Source: Bacteroidales bacterium 6E (GTDB taxonomy: Bacteria > Bacteroidota > Bacteroidia > Bacteroidales > Prolixibacteraceae). From it: DNA of 64,000 nucleotides. Below, one piece after another: positions 63,266 through 64,000 of this stretch. Where the stretch lies: positions 1 to 64,000 of the forward strand of contig DF970690.1 in the NCBI GenBank assembly GCA_001270045.2, given 5' to 3'. The notes below the pieces were generated by a model that searched no databases, had not been told where the DNA came from, and saw only the letters and a program-made list of their open reading frames with translations. How positions within the stretch are numbered: position 1 is the stretch's first letter; each line of letters starts with the position of its first letter. A program made the translations under genes and the position numbers.

Positions 63266-63943
63266 TTATTTCTGGTTTCGGATCTTACTGACAATGGCCA
63301 GCGCATTTGAACATATTTTTGTGATAGAGGCATAATCTCCTGATTTGATGGCTTCGGCCGGGAACAAGCGTGAACCCATTCCAACGCAGTAAACTCCTGC
63401 GCCAAACCACTCCTGAAGGTTTTGCAGGTCAGGGGAAACTCCCCCGGTCGGCATCATGCTGGTCCAGGGCATGGGTCCCAGCACCGCCTTGACAAATTCA
63501 GGGCCGCCCACTTCCTGTCCGGGAAATATTTTTACGATTTCGGCTCCCAGTTCATGTGCCCTGACAATCTCGGTGACAGAGCCGCACCCGGGTGCCCACA
63601 AGACTTTTCTTTTATTGCAGACACTGGCCATTCCCTCATCGATCATCGGGGAAACGATAAAATTGGCACCCAACGCGATGAACATGGAGGCAGTCCCGGC
63701 ATCCAGGATGGATCCCGCACCCAGCATCATTCCGGGTAGCTCCTTTATTGCCCAGCGGTTTACTTCGGCAAAAACCAGGCTTGCAAAATCTCCTCGGTTG
63801 GTGAATTCAAAAACGCGTATTCCACCTTCGTAGCAAGCCCTGATCACATTCTTGCATATTTCTGGATCGCCATGGTAGAACACAGGCACAATGCCGGTCT
63901 TTCCCATTTCGGTGGCGACTTCCATTCTGGTATATTGAGCCAT
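63266..63943 (-). CDS. eda: 2-dehydro-3-deoxy-phosphogluconate/4-hydroxy-2-oxoglutarate aldolase
   Basis: 225 residues. Class I aldolase of the Entner-Doudoroff and uronate pathways that cleaves KDPG to pyruvate and glyceraldehyde-3-phosphate. GGIRVFEFTNRGD, MLGAGSILDAGTA, FIVSPMIDEG, the Schiff-base lysine in AEIVKIFPGQEVGG and PTGGVSPD are all present. First gene of the eda-dctP-dctQ-dctM operon, followed by dctP after 4 bp. It could also act on 4-hydroxy-2-oxoglutarate. The upstream KDG kinase expected for the pathway would lie beyond the window. Confidence 0.93.
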   Translation of the reverse strand: MAQYTRMEVATEMGKTGIVPVFYHGDPEICKNVIRACYEGGIRVFEFTNRGDFASLVFAEVNRWAIKELPGMMLGAGSILDAGTASMFIALGANFIVSPMIDEGMASVCNKRKVLWAPGCGSVTEIVRAHELGAEIVKIFPGQEVGGPEFVKAVLGPMPWTSMMPTGGVSPDLQNLQEWFGAGVYCVGMGSRLFPAEAIKSGDYASITKICSNALAIVSKIRNQK

Positions 63944-64000
63944 AGCTTTGGTTTAAATCGGTTTAATGGCCGGAAAACCGGCATTGAAATATTCAGTTTG

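Noticed and set aside
1-64000. CRISPR array
   Set aside because: No regularly spaced repeat-spacer pattern was seen. The 11, 20 and 24 bp repeats are too few or directly tandem, and no cas1 or cas2 is present; the Cas4-like domain belongs to a helicase fusion.

Overview
The window looks like a Bacteroidota chromosome (Bacteroidales/Marinilabiliales-like; inferred, no marker was searched). Support: genes lack clear Shine-Dalgarno sequences, several starts sit behind TAnnTTTG-type -7 elements, and the gene set is typical (short archaeal/eukaryote-type ProRS, DUF4251 protein, OmpP1/FadL-like barrel, Tat-exported TIM-barrel protein). Base composition changes sharply at a tRNA-Leu(GAG) gene at 32.1 kb: everything to its left is AT-rich accessory DNA, everything to its right is GC-richer core chromosome.

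Left part, 1-19.8 kb, accessory island. The window opens inside an IS21-type insertion sequence (istA 3' end, istB, periodic terminal repeats). A 1.3 kb gene-free stretch follows, holding two tandem copies of a roughly 395 bp repeat. Then comes a compact co-directional defence locus (2.8-14.0 kb): SNF2-type helicase, a 64-residue protein, a Rad50-like zinc-hook ATPase with a C-terminal HEPN-like motif, a type III methyltransferase (Mod), a type III restriction subunit (Res) and an AbiJ/Abi_C-like abortive-infection protein. A Cas4/Dna2-like nuclease-helicase (14.3-17.7 kb) shares an upstream sequence motif with the operon. The block ends with a 61-residue protein and a large serine recombinase whose last codons run through the original terminator and 3' end of the tRNA-Leu gene.

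Middle part, 19.8-32.1 kb, second mobile element. A tyrosine-integrase element is inserted in the 3' end of the same tRNA-Leu gene. It is bounded by a perfect 16 bp duplication (19805-19820 and 32097-32112), with arm-type integrase repeats inside both ends and its own terminator replacing the displaced one. It carries phage-type replication genes (DUF6291-like protein, DnaB), HTH regulators, a tail tape measure protein as the only recognisable virion gene, a RimK-like ATP-grasp ligase, a second tyrosine recombinase behind a loxP-shaped inverted repeat, and several unknown small genes. No capsid, portal or terminase gene is present, so it resembles a satellite or cryptic element rather than a complete prophage.

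Right part, 32.2-64 kb, core chromosome. It encodes a voltage-gated-type K+ channel, pyrophosphatase, a class IV aminotransferase/endonuclease IV pair, DoxX and ChrA, an amino-acid racemase, type II NADH dehydrogenase, imidazolonepropionase, a Tat-exported sugar isomerase-like protein, M28 peptidase, NagB, a FadL-like barrel, a Tyr/Trp-rich lipoprotein, ProRS, PepT-TilS, an alpha/beta hydrolase, an exported NIF3-like protein, a GntP permease with a HAD phosphatase, and an eda-dctP-dctQ-dctM operon for uptake and aldol cleavage of a sugar acid.

The strongest candidates for something undescribed are the multi-effector type III restriction locus and the tape-measure-only tRNA-Leu element.
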